Origin: Phycisphaerales bacterium UBA2396
Lineage (GTDB): Bacteria > Planctomycetota > Phycisphaerae > Phycisphaerales > UBA1924
Assembly: GCA_002343325.1 (NCBI GenBank)
Contig: DDSG01000075.1
Location: 1-64,000, forward strand
Reading direction: 5' to 3'
Length of the DNA: 64,000 bases
Position 1 is the stretch's first letter; every line of letters begins with the position of its first letter. Both the position numbers and the translations under genes were made by a program. Below are positions 44,001 to 51,589 of the stretch, one piece after another. Under the pieces are notes generated by a model. It did no database searches. It had not been told where the DNA came from and saw only the letters and a program-made list of their open reading frames with translations.

Positions 44001-44116
44001 GCTTCGAGGACTCGAACGACTGTCCCGCCGGCAAGACCGCTGATTTCGACGGCGACGGCTTCGTGGACTTCTTCGACTTCACAGCCTTCGTTGACGCCTT
44101 CGAGCTCGGCTGCTGA
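41075..44116 (+). CDS. secreted four-module protein with GC-type dockerin tail, 1013 aa
   Basis: Signal peptide (HRTLILAAVAGAACVTGSAGAQ), then about four related modules. Module starts: FYSENFDSATL, FFEDFEGVALQPP, TVASHTPSTFPMS and LFVEDFENASALQAPP. The first three contain LRWDSDDGSASG-like segments and a striking Trp motif (NDWWWAIDNVNVSG, NNWWWAIDNLSVF, NDWWWAVDNIDFSV); the last has NSGWWAVGDIVLVG. These resemble eukaryotic MAM/jelly-roll adhesion folds, but the family is not certain. The C-terminus is the dockerin-like loop pair ending ELGC. A terminator follows. Confidence 0.78.
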   Translation: MRSRHTSCHRTLILAAVAGAACVTGSAGAQTVFYSENFDSATLNNLSGDPRVINACTAQTPVFTLVPPSGWSWNACGVPTYACRVGNCPPAQDRTCSTCSNTAGFREYEGWSYMLKSFWINQQGDQRRSEFTLGTGVVAVADPDGWDDKGSPALNCGFFNAFMGTPLINIANVDAGGLTVQFDSSWRPEGFDDGRNFDNNQTGVIRAIYTVNGVEQAPVEVLRWDSDDGSASGGAPSPFFKTDSTNETVVLTDAVLQRPAGATGVRFEFGLLNAGNDWWWAIDNVNVSGLVAGTATGLFFEDFEGVALQPPVDARPSGCGVNYCGIPTYTHDGPNGVTVAVDAPASGGVPDWFGWSFVDRSFWLCASGGPNGRAFTNSSGLVAVADGDEYDDLAHEPGALDTTLRTPQIDISARTSGVLVVTFDSSWRFESGQTAELVATYDDPAGTTQTVLRWESETSSPNFKPDAVNERVALPLNVPSEALNVRLAFRYVGGNNWWWAIDNLSVFQGLAEVTVASHTPSTFPMSVAGTVDYAPCFTPWSPSMPEGWTQFFNPIGACPLECGRPEWRGWSVAFRDWWSTQVDAQLREDFTRARGYVAVADPDEWDDFQNNRSNFNAFMTTPSITLPGSISSGSLNFDSSWRPEGFDDACSCDEPGALPSNNQTAKIRAIYTVGGVEQAPVDVLHWDSDDGVNSGTGTPSPFYKPDSTNEGVSIPLQALAIPQGATAVRFEFSLTNARNDWWWAVDNIDFSVNGQSLFVEDFENASALQAPPSENPPVEQCAYFSTVAAQNGNFTVDNSGLQNCNQGDDFYGFNAWIADAWAREFGAERLQFRGDTAYVSDFSARECSGSARLISPSYSVAGINPGSLTLTFRSSWGNAPAHASTVDVSYDNGTTWTNVLAWTEANKPTTGDEVVTLNLNNPEGASAVAFRFTDANSGWWAVGDIVLVGTVGEECRADFDGDTFVDFFDFLAFVSCFEDSNDCPAGKTADFDGDGFVDFFDFTAFVDAFELGC

Positions 44117-44133
44117 GCAACCCCAACCTTCAT

Positions 44134-44159
44134 CCCCCATGCGCGCAAGCGCATGGGGG
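44134..44159 (+). terminator. terminator after the repeat protein gene
   Basis: Perfect 11-bp stem (CCCCCATGCGC / GCGCATGGGGG) closed by a GCAA tetraloop, followed by GTCTTCG, 18 bp past the stop codon. Confidence 0.78.
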
Positions 44160-44196
44160 GTCTTCGCGAACACACCACTATCCCAGAGGAGGATTC

Positions 44197-46113
44197 ATGG
44201 ACTCCACCAGCACACTGTCGATCATCGGACTCACACTAGCGGCCGCTGCGGGAACCGTCGCCTCGATCCGTGAGACCGCCCACGCCCAGCCGGCTGTGAC
44301 GTCCTCTGCTGAATCCTCCCCCGCGGGCGGCGAGACGCTGCTCCACTTCTCGGCGGAACTTGCCGAGCGATCCATCGATCAGAGCGTCGTCGATCACACT
44401 GGAAAGATCAAAGCCCGCATCGAAGGCGCGCCCGCGTTGATCAAGCACGGCCCGGTGAGGGCGGTGCGCTTCAACGGCCGCCACGACTGGCTGACCGTGT
44501 CTCCGGATATCGCCAAGACCCGTCCGTCGCTTCCGACTCGTGAGATGACGGTCTCTGCTTTGGTCAGTCTCGAACACACGCAGGAGTGGGGGTCGATCAT
44601 CGGTTGCTTGCAGGATAACGGCGACGAGGAGATGGGCTGGAACCTCGGATTTGGGAAGGATGCCTTCACCTTCTCGCTCGCCTCCACGGGAACCGACGAC
44701 GGTAACGGCCGCATGACCACGATCACGGGCAAGACGAAGATCGAGCTTGGACGCTGGTACCACGTCACGGGCGTCTACGACGGTCGCACGATGAAGCTCT
44801 ACGTGAATGGCACCCTCGAGGCCGAGTCGAGCGAGCAGAGCGGCGACATTCTCTACCCGGGCTCGGCGCCCTTCACCATCGCCTGCTACAAGGACCGCAA
44901 CGAGCAGCACGCCACCGGGGGTGTTCTGCTCGATGTCAAGCTCCGTTCCTCGGCACTTGAAGCCGCCACGATCGCAAGGGAACTGGAACCACGAAGCGCT
45001 CTGCTCGCGTGGGCCCCGCCGATCGATCTCGACCAGAAGTTTGTCGTGAAGCCTTACCTGCAGTTCGCGACGCAGACCGGCATGACCTTTATGTGGGAAA
45101 CGACCAAGCCGGGTCGCGGCTTCGTCGAGTTCACCGAGACATTGCCGTTCGAGTCCAAGTCGGCGGTGGGTTCGCCCGGAACCATGCACGAGATTCGCGT
45201 CGAAGGACTCAAGCCCCAGACGCCGTACTTCTGGCGCGCTCGAACCATCGCAGACGACGGCACCGAGTTGCTCAGCGACGTGCTCACCTTCCAGACGGCC
45301 GTCACACCCGACAACCCGTTCATGTTTGTCGTTCTGGGTGACACACAGCGCAATCCAGCGGTGATCAAGAAGCTCCAGGATTTCTCGTACACCCTTCGGC
45401 CGAACTTTCAGATCCACGTTGGCGACGTGGTGAACGACGGCCCGGATAAGACCGAGTGGGTCAATGAGATGCTTCCATCCTCGTGGGGTCTGATGAGTCG
45501 CGTCCCCATGTTCCCGTGCATCGGAAACCACGAAGAGGATCACGCGCACTACTACCAGTACTTTTCGCTCCCCGACCCGGAATCGTGGTACACCTACACC
45601 TTTGGCAATGCACAGTTCTTCGTGGCGGACACCAACAAGGCGATCGATCTCCAGAGTCCGCAGTTCAAGTGGCTCGACGCCGAGCTCGCGAAGTCAACCG
45701 CCACGTGGAAGATCGTGTACCACCATCACCCCGTCTATTCCTCGGACGAGGACGACTATGGCAACACGTACAAGGAGAAGTCCACGTACGGCCACCCCAA
45801 GCATCGGCACCTCGCGGATCTCTACGATCGCCATGGTGTTGATCTGAACTTCAACGGTCATATCCACTGCTACGAGCGATCCTGGCCCCTGCGTGGCGGC
45901 AAGGTCGTTCAGGAGGGCGGCGTGATCTACGTGACCTCGGGCGGCGGTGGGGGAGGGCTCGAACGGGCAGGTCCTTCACGCTCGTGGTTTGCCCAGCGCG
46001 TCTACACGGGCCACCACATCACGTCGATCATGATCAACGGCAAGCGGCTGTCGCTCCAGGCGTTCGATCTTGAGGGAAGACTTTTCGACACGATGGAGCT
46101 GCGCAAGCCCTGA
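44197..46113 (+). CDS. secreted LamG / purple-acid-phosphatase-like metallophosphatase, 638 aa
   Basis: Exported hydrolase. After a signal region come a concanavalin-like LamG domain (about 45-270: VRAVRFNGRHDWLTV, YHVTGVYDGRTMKLYVNGTL) and an Ig-like domain typical of purple acid phosphatases (VVKPYLQFATQTGMTFMWET, FWRARTIADDG). The metallophosphatase domain has GD382-TQ, GD410, GN444-H445-E, HHHP and GH555-I-H557 in order, which are the two-metal ligands. Final YVTSGGGGGG is also family-like. Likely frees phosphate from organic esters outside the inner membrane. GAGGAGGATTC precedes the ATG. Confidence 0.88.
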   Translation: MDSTSTLSIIGLTLAAAAGTVASIRETAHAQPAVTSSAESSPAGGETLLHFSAELAERSIDQSVVDHTGKIKARIEGAPALIKHGPVRAVRFNGRHDWLTVSPDIAKTRPSLPTREMTVSALVSLEHTQEWGSIIGCLQDNGDEEMGWNLGFGKDAFTFSLASTGTDDGNGRMTTITGKTKIELGRWYHVTGVYDGRTMKLYVNGTLEAESSEQSGDILYPGSAPFTIACYKDRNEQHATGGVLLDVKLRSSALEAATIARELEPRSALLAWAPPIDLDQKFVVKPYLQFATQTGMTFMWETTKPGRGFVEFTETLPFESKSAVGSPGTMHEIRVEGLKPQTPYFWRARTIADDGTELLSDVLTFQTAVTPDNPFMFVVLGDTQRNPAVIKKLQDFSYTLRPNFQIHVGDVVNDGPDKTEWVNEMLPSSWGLMSRVPMFPCIGNHEEDHAHYYQYFSLPDPESWYTYTFGNAQFFVADTNKAIDLQSPQFKWLDAELAKSTATWKIVYHHHPVYSSDEDDYGNTYKEKSTYGHPKHRHLADLYDRHGVDLNFNGHIHCYERSWPLRGGKVVQEGGVIYVTSGGGGGGLERAGPSRSWFAQRVYTGHHITSIMINGKRLSLQAFDLEGRLFDTMELRKP

Positions 46114-46126
46114 TCGCGGACGATCA
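46111..46126. repeat. inverted repeat spanning two convergent stop codons
   Basis: TGATCG-CGGA-CGATCA: the plus-strand stop of the phosphatase and the minus-strand stop of the MFS carrier are the two ends of a six-bp-arm hairpin. Possibly a weak shared transcription end. Confidence 0.4.
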
Positions 46127-47404
46127 CTCGCGGGCTCGGTCGCGGATCCACCAGTAGATGACGGCGGCAAGCAGAGTACAGGCGATCACCCCCGCGAGCA
46201 CCCCAAACGCGGCGCTCCATCCCTTCGACTGGGCGAGTGCAGCGATTGGCGCACCCGCCATGGCACCGGCGAAGTAGCCCGCCGCATCAACCAGGCCCAC
46301 GGCGGTTGCGCTCCCCTTTCGGCTGCCGATGTCCAGGGCGATCGCGCCCGAGAGGAACGCGTACGGGCCCAGCATCCCGAGCGCCGCCCCGCTGATGCAG
46401 GCGAGAGGCACCCATCCGCTCGCCTCGCCGCTCGCCAAAGCGAGCACAACAAGACAGGCCGCCGCCGGCCCGAGCATCAGCACCATCACCGCACCGCGCC
46501 GACCGGCAAACACCCGATCGCTGACCCAGCCCGCAAGAATCACCGAGAACCCCCCAAACAGCGGAAAGAGCGAGCTGTACCTTGCGGCCGACCCGGCCGA
46601 GAGCCCTCCCGCCTCGGCGAGGTACGTGGGCGTCCACGCGTTGAAGGTCTCCCGAGCGAAGGTCAGTCCCGCGGACATGAGGCAAACCAGCCAGAATGCG
46701 GGGCTTCGCATCAGTGGACCGAGCAGTGCAACAAGCCCCTCCGGACGAGACTCCTTCCCGCTCTCGCGGTAGACGGAGTCATGGGCGACGGGAACCTCTG
46801 GCTCGCCGACAGCGCTCGGGCTTCTCTTGAGGAGAAGGATCGTCGCAATCGCGATGACCGCAAGAGCCGAGCCGCCGACCGCGTAGATTCCGCGCCAGGT
46901 CATCCCGCGATCAAGCAGTTCGCCGTACAGGAGCCGCGCGAGCGCATCGCCGAAGAAGTACGAGAGTGCCAGGATCGCCATCGCCCGGCCGTACTGCGAG
47001 GGAGCAAACCAATGCGAGGCCACCTTGGTGAGGGCCCCCCATCCCGCGGACTGCACCGAGCGGTTGACGCTCCAAGACAGGAGGTATCCGAGCTTGCCCG
47101 ACGCGAGACCGAACCAGGCCGTTGCTGCGATCGAAGCGATCATGGCTCCGACGAAGACGGTCTTGGGTTGAACAAAGTCAGCCCCGACGCCGAGGACGAC
47201 CTTCCCGAACGCATAGCACAGCGTTCCGATGGAGTCGATGAGCCCGAGCGAGGCCTTGTCGATCCCGGCCGCAGCTCCCTCCGCGAGCAGCGAGGGCTTG
47301 GCGACCGCGTAGTTGCTCCGGCACAGGTAGAAGCCCGTGTACCCGAGTGTGAGCACCGAAAGTGTGATGATCTGCCAGCGCGTCCACCGTGCTCGTGCCG
47401 TCAT
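46124..47404 (-). CDS. MFS transporter of the organophosphate:phosphate antiporter type, 426 aa
   Basis: Twelve-helix inner-membrane carrier. The N-terminal GYTGFYLCRSNYAVAKPSL is the GlpT/UhpT/UhpC signature, with Arg29 at the position that binds the substrate phosphate in GlpT. GVGADFVQPKTVFVGAMI and WAPTYLAE-like NAWTPTYLAEAGG follow. With the phosphonatase-type operon upstream, a phosphonate or phosphorylated amine is a likely substrate; this is inference. Start at ATG 47404 (MTARARWTRWQI). It is the third gene of the minus-strand operon, 38 bp after the oxidase. Confidence 0.85.
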   Translation of the reverse strand: MTARARWTRWQIITLSVLTLGYTGFYLCRSNYAVAKPSLLAEGAAAGIDKASLGLIDSIGTLCYAFGKVVLGVGADFVQPKTVFVGAMIASIAATAWFGLASGKLGYLLSWSVNRSVQSAGWGALTKVASHWFAPSQYGRAMAILALSYFFGDALARLLYGELLDRGMTWRGIYAVGGSALAVIAIATILLLKRSPSAVGEPEVPVAHDSVYRESGKESRPEGLVALLGPLMRSPAFWLVCLMSAGLTFARETFNAWTPTYLAEAGGLSAGSAARYSSLFPLFGGFSVILAGWVSDRVFAGRRGAVMVLMLGPAAACLVVLALASGEASGWVPLACISGAALGMLGPYAFLSGAIALDIGSRKGSATAVGLVDAAGYFAGAMAGAPIAALAQSKGWSAAFGVLAGVIACTLLAAVIYWWIRDRARE

Positions 47405-47442
47405 GGTCCTGAGAACGTACCGACATGACCTCAAGCCACCGA

Positions 47443-48651
47443 TCAGCCTCGGTCAAGACTCGATGAAGCAATCGCGGGGCGGACCGGCTCACTGGGAGTG
47501 TCCTCCCAGGGGGCGCCCGAGTCCGCGCAGTCCATCACTTCCTGAGCCAGTCCGAAAGAAAGCGTCATGCCGTTCCCGCCAAGCCCCGTGACGATCCACA
47601 CGCCGTTGTCCACCTCGCGGACATACTCCATCATGCAGTCGGTCCGCTTGAGATACTGCCCGCTCCATCGCTCCGTGATCGCGAGCGACGGCACGTTGAG
47701 AAACTCCTTGAGGTAGTCGAGAATGAGCGAGTCAATCTCGTCGCGGTTAAACGGATCGAGCACCTCGCCATACTCATGGCTGTCGCCGATGGTCAGTGCG
47801 CCCGCTCGAGTCTGTGAAGCCAGAACATGAATGCCCCAGCGATCAAACTCGGGGTGCGTCCTGCTGAACCGCTCGCGTACACGATCAAGCGAGGGCAACG
47901 ACCGGAACGCGGGGTAGTGTCGGAGCGTGCTTCCCGCGGCAACGTGCATCCCCAAGCGCCAGCCGTTCGGCTGGATCGCGGTCCGCATCATCTGCAGCTT
48001 GCACCGCGTGAGCGGGCCCTGACGCAGCACCTCGGGGAAGAGCGTCTCGATGTCATCGCCCGAACAGACGAACACGCGCCGAGCCCTCACTTCTCGGCCG
48101 TCCGCGAGCGTGAGCAGCCCCGATCGAACCGATCGAACCGCACAGCCGTTGACGATCTGAACGTTCTGTCTCGATGCGAGCCAGGTGGATACCTTCGGCA
48201 CGACCTCGAAGGGGTCCACGCAGACCTCGGTCCTGCTGACAAGTGCGCCAAGGAGGCCGTTGCGTCGCAGGGCCGGGTATCGCCGGCAGGCCTCGTCCGC
48301 GTCGACCACGTGTGCGTCGAGTCCGCACTCGGAGTATGCCGCCGCGAATTCGTGCAGACAGGCCAGCTCGTCCTCGTGGCGAGCGACATGAACAGAGCCC
48401 AGAGGATCCGCCCAGAAGCCCGCCTCAGCAGCCAGCGACAAGTAGATCTCGCGAGAGCGCATCGCCCTGGCGAATGCCCTCCCGGCCGGCTGTCCGATCG
48501 GCCAGACCATCCCGAAGTTGCGGATCGAGGCCCCGACCGCCCGGGCCGACCTTTCAAAGAGAACGACGCTCAATCCGCGTCGACAGGCTTCGGCCGCATG
48601 CGCAAGCCCGACAATTCCACCGCCGACGATCGCCACGTCGTACTCAGCCAT
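47443..48651 (-). CDS. FAD-dependent amine oxidase, HpnW/PbfD-like (TIGR03364 type), 402 aa
   Basis: DAO-fold flavoprotein. The dinucleotide motif GGGIVG is at 10-15. GASIRNFGMVWPIGQP (40-55) is the hallmark of the oxidase family that occurs beside phosphonatase-like hydrolases. KLQMMRTAIQP, GIHVLASQTRAGALTIGDSHEYG and the C-terminal VTGLGGNGMTLSFGLA also fit. From what is known of the family, it oxidatively removes the amine of N-alkylated or substituted 2-aminoethylphosphonate to give phosphonoacetaldehyde. Its ATG overlaps the end of the upstream hydrolase gene by eight bases, so the two are coupled. Confidence 0.85.
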   Translation of the reverse strand: MAEYDVAIVGGGIVGLAHAAEACRRGLSVVLFERSARAVGASIRNFGMVWPIGQPAGRAFARAMRSREIYLSLAAEAGFWADPLGSVHVARHEDELACLHEFAAAYSECGLDAHVVDADEACRRYPALRRNGLLGALVSRTEVCVDPFEVVPKVSTWLASRQNVQIVNGCAVRSVRSGLLTLADGREVRARRVFVCSGDDIETLFPEVLRQGPLTRCKLQMMRTAIQPNGWRLGMHVAAGSTLRHYPAFRSLPSLDRVRERFSRTHPEFDRWGIHVLASQTRAGALTIGDSHEYGEVLDPFNRDEIDSLILDYLKEFLNVPSLAITERWSGQYLKRTDCMMEYVREVDNGVWIVTGLGGNGMTLSFGLAQEVMDCADSGAPWEDTPSEPVRPAIASSSLDRG

Positions 48652-49300
48652 CGAGCACCTCGCTCAGCCCCCGCAGGTTTGCCAGAAGGTGCGTGTGCGG
48701 GTGTCGCGACAGCTCGGCAAGGCTGTGGGTCCCATGGCCCACCCCCACGACCCATCGGCATCCGGCCGCAGCGCCCGCCATCAGGTCGCTCGGGGTGTCG
48801 CCCGCGACCCCGACACGCCCAGCATCCACGGTGCCGACACGGTTCATGGCCAGGAGGATGAGGTCCGGGGCGGGTCTGCCGTGGGCGACCAGGTCCGACC
48901 CGATGACCGCGTCCGCATTCCAGCCGAGGCGGCCGATGATCTCCTCCGCGAGCGCAGTCGAGTAGCCCGTGTTGAAGGCCACCCTGCCGCCGCGATCACG
49001 AACAGCACGCATCGCCTCAACCGCTCCTTCGAGCGAGACAGGGGGCGACTCGTCCATGCTCCGCCGAATCTCGTTCGAGAAGCGAGCGGCAAGGTCGGCC
49101 GCCAAGCCCTCGCTGCGTCCGTGGTTGCGCAGAGCTTCGGCAAAGACCTGCACCTTGTTCCAGCCCATCCGGGCCCTGATCCAGCTCTCATCCGCGGTCA
49201 TGTCCGCCGAGCGCAGCGTGGCTTCGAAGGCGTGGTGGACAACCCCATCATCACGCACGGTCGTTCCCGCGATGTCGAAGACGAACAGGTCGATACTCAT
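48644..49300 (-). CDS. phosphonatase-like HAD hydrolase (TIGR03351 type), 218 aa
   Basis: HAD-superfamily enzyme that in its family context cleaves the C-P bond of phosphonoacetaldehyde or a relative. Motif I is D9-I-A-G-T-T (FDIAGTTV), with nucleophile Asp9 and the Ala at +2 typical of phosphonatases. The cap has MGWNK49VQVF, which lines up with the Schiff-base lysine segment MGLLK of PhnX. Motif II is AFNTGYS, motif III GRPAPDLI, and motif IV VGVAGDTPSDLMAG. ATG 49300 is preferred to GTG 49306; neither has a clear ribosome site. First gene of the operon with the oxidase and the MFS carrier. Confidence 0.85.
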   Translation of the reverse strand: MSIDLFVFDIAGTTVRDDGVVHHAFEATLRSADMTADESWIRARMGWNKVQVFAEALRNHGRSEGLAADLAARFSNEIRRSMDESPPVSLEGAVEAMRAVRDRGGRVAFNTGYSTALAEEIIGRLGWNADAVIGSDLVAHGRPAPDLILLAMNRVGTVDAGRVGVAGDTPSDLMAGAAAGCRWVVGVGHGTHSLAELSRHPHTHLLANLRGLSEVLDG

Positions 49301-49382
49301 GCCCACAAGCTAGCGGCAGGCATCACGTGCGCGTATCGACTTCGCGCAAAGGTCGCGCGAAACTCAGACGCCAAGCCCGGGC

Positions 49383-50579
49383 CTACAGAACGCGCTTGCT
49401 CCTCGGATAACTTCCCAGGACGTGCAGCTCGTGGCAGTGCGTGGCCGCCTCGCGGATCGCGGACGACACGGCGGGGTCTTCCCGATGTCCGGCGGCATCG
49501 ATGAAGAACGTGTACGCCCAGTTCTGCTTGCCGCTCGGGCGCTTGTCGATGTGCGTGAGGTTGATCCCGTGCCCATGGAAGACCTGCAGCACGCTCACCA
49601 GAGCGCCGGGTTTGTCCGCCGTGGCAAACATGATGCTCGTCTTGTCGTCCCCGCTGCGCTGGGCCCTGGTCCGAGAGATCACAAAGAACCGGGTGACGTT
49701 GTTCGGGTTGTCCTCGATCTTGGCGAAGAGAACCTTCAGGCCGTACAACTGCGCCGCGAGCTCGCTCCCGATCGCCGCGCTCCCGGGCTCGGCCCCGATC
49801 TCGCGTGCCTTGGCGCATTCCTCCGCCGCCGTCATCACCGCCCGGCTGCTGCTCGCCGCGGGGATCAACTGCGCCTGCGGATACTGCGTCGCCAGCCAAT
49901 GCCGGCACTGGCTGAACACCTCGGGCTTGCTGTGGATCCGCCGAACCTGCTTCGGCTCGCACTGCGCCAACATGCAGTGGTGCACCTCGAGCTGCACCTC
50001 CGAGTAGACGTGCACATCGCGATGGTGCTTCAGGAACGCGTCCAGCGTCTCGACGATGCCGCCGCCGGTCGAGTTCTCGATCGGCACCAGCCCGTAGTTC
50101 ACGTGCCCCCGCACGACCTCGGTAAAAACACCCTCGATCTCGTGAAGATCCTCGAACGCCACCGAGGTCCCGAAGTGACGCACAGCCGCCAGATGGCTGA
50201 AGGATCCCGGCGGCCCAAGGAAGCCGATCCGCAGCGGCTGCTGCAACTGGAACGAGCCCGACATCAGCTCACGATACACCCCTTCGAGCGATCGATTCGG
50301 CAGCGGCCCATCGTTCTGCGAAGTCACCTTGTCCAGCACTTCCTGCTCACGATGGGGGGCATAAATCGGCATCCCCGCCGCACGCTTGAGCCGCCCAACC
50401 TCCACCACAAGCTTCGCACGATCATTCAGCAGCTTGACCAACGTCCGATCAAGACCGTCGATCTTCTTGCGGATCGTCGGCAGCTCCTGCTCCGCACGCT
50501 GGCGAGCCACGTTCTTTCCGCGCGAACCTCCCGACGACGAGGGCTTGCTGGGCTTCTTGGAACGCGGACGGCGGGCCAT
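49383..50579 (-). CDS. pheA: bifunctional chorismate mutase / prephenate dehydratase, 398 aa
   Basis: Makes phenylpyruvate from chorismate via prephenate. A Lys/Ser-rich N-terminal tail (1-30) precedes an AroQ chorismate mutase domain (LPTIRKKIDGLDRTLVKLLNDRAKLVVEVGRLK). The dehydratase domain follows (IGFLGPPGSFSHLAAVRHFG, YGLVPIENSTGGGIVETLDAF, NVTRFFVISR), then an ACT regulatory domain (TSIMFATADKPGALVSVLQVF, GINLTHIDKRPSGKQNWAYTFFID). Phe feedback is expected from the ACT domain. Length is normal. Confidence 0.95.
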   Translation of the reverse strand: MARRPRSKKPSKPSSSGGSRGKNVARQRAEQELPTIRKKIDGLDRTLVKLLNDRAKLVVEVGRLKRAAGMPIYAPHREQEVLDKVTSQNDGPLPNRSLEGVYRELMSGSFQLQQPLRIGFLGPPGSFSHLAAVRHFGTSVAFEDLHEIEGVFTEVVRGHVNYGLVPIENSTGGGIVETLDAFLKHHRDVHVYSEVQLEVHHCMLAQCEPKQVRRIHSKPEVFSQCRHWLATQYPQAQLIPAASSSRAVMTAAEECAKAREIGAEPGSAAIGSELAAQLYGLKVLFAKIEDNPNNVTRFFVISRTRAQRSGDDKTSIMFATADKPGALVSVLQVFHGHGINLTHIDKRPSGKQNWAYTFFIDAAGHREDPAVSSAIREAATHCHELHVLGSYPRSKRVL

Positions 50580-50715
50580 GGTAGGGATCCGTTCTGGTTA
50601 TCTGCCTCCGACCAACCCTCGGCACACCCGTGGCGGTCTGATTCATGCAATCGGCACAGGGACCATCCCAACCTTATAGTGACGCCGCCCTTCTCGCCGA
50701 CTTCTTTGAGGACCC

Positions 50716-51585
50716 ATGACCTTTCAGACCTGGATTTCCTCCGCTCTGGCCTTTGTCCAACAGACGTTGGACGGGCTTGGCGACCTTCCTCTGCCCGTCC
50801 ACCTGCTCGTCGGGGGTGGTTTCGTGGCGGGGATGATCCTGTGGCTCGCCGGGGGCAGGGTGATCCAGCCCGCGTTCGTGGTGCTTGGGGCGCTCGCGGG
50901 CGGAGCGGTCGGAACACTCGTGGCCCCGACGCTCCTCGGGCCCACCGTGGCCGGAGTGCCCGCCGTGTACGCCGGCGTGGGTGCCGGCGCCATCTTGGGC
51001 TTTGCCCTTGGGCTCGTGCTGTTCCGCCTGGCGATGGCCGCGTCTTCGGGTGTGGTCTTCGCCGCTGTTGGCGTTCTCGCGGCGCTCATCACGCTCGGCC
51101 GGCATCCGGGTGCCCTTCCCGAAGAGCTCTCCACGATGCAGCAGGCGGAGCTTTCGATCCAGACCTCTGCGATCGAGATTCGTGAGGAGCTTCGTGCGCT
51201 GACCGGCGATCAGGCCGGCAAGATCCACGTCTTTGCCGAGCGTGCCTTTGAACATCTCAAGGCATGGTGGAGCGCGACGCCCGAACAGTCGAGACAGACC
51301 CTGCTGATGGCATTGGGTGGCGGGCTCGTGCTGGGTGTCCTGCTCGGGTTGGCCGCGCCCAAGAAATCCGCGATGCTCGTCACCGCGCTCGCGGGATCTG
51401 GAGCCATGCTCGCGTGCGGCGTGTGGCTTCTCAACGCCACAAGCCCGGACCTTGCCGCCAAGATCCCGTGGACGCCGATCGTGACCGCCGGTGTGTGGGG
51501 CGGGCTCGTGCTTCTCGGGCTCGGCGTGCAATGGCAGCACGACGAGAAGCCACCGGCCCCCAAGCCCGCGCCGCAGGCCGCGTGA
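50716..51585 (+). CDS. multi-pass membrane protein of unknown function, 289 aa
   Basis: No family recognised. It has about seven Gly/Ala/Leu-rich helices: four before residue 130 (LLVGGGFVAGMILWLAGG, FVVLGALAGGAVGTLVAP, VGAGAILGFALGLVLF, GVVFAAVGVLAALITL) and three after 195. A soluble amphipathic segment lies at about 140-190 (QQAELSIQTSAIEIREELRAL). The C-terminal tail is Pro/Lys-rich and cytoplasmic-looking. The gene stands alone, divergent from pheA by 136 bp and convergent with the next gene by four bases. Confidence 0.72.
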   Translation: MTFQTWISSALAFVQQTLDGLGDLPLPVHLLVGGGFVAGMILWLAGGRVIQPAFVVLGALAGGAVGTLVAPTLLGPTVAGVPAVYAGVGAGAILGFALGLVLFRLAMAASSGVVFAAVGVLAALITLGRHPGALPEELSTMQQAELSIQTSAIEIREELRALTGDQAGKIHVFAERAFEHLKAWWSATPEQSRQTLLMALGGGLVLGVLLGLAAPKKSAMLVTALAGSGAMLACGVWLLNATSPDLAAKIPWTPIVTAGVWGGLVLLGLGVQWQHDEKPPAPKPAPQAA

Positions 51586-51589
51586 AATC

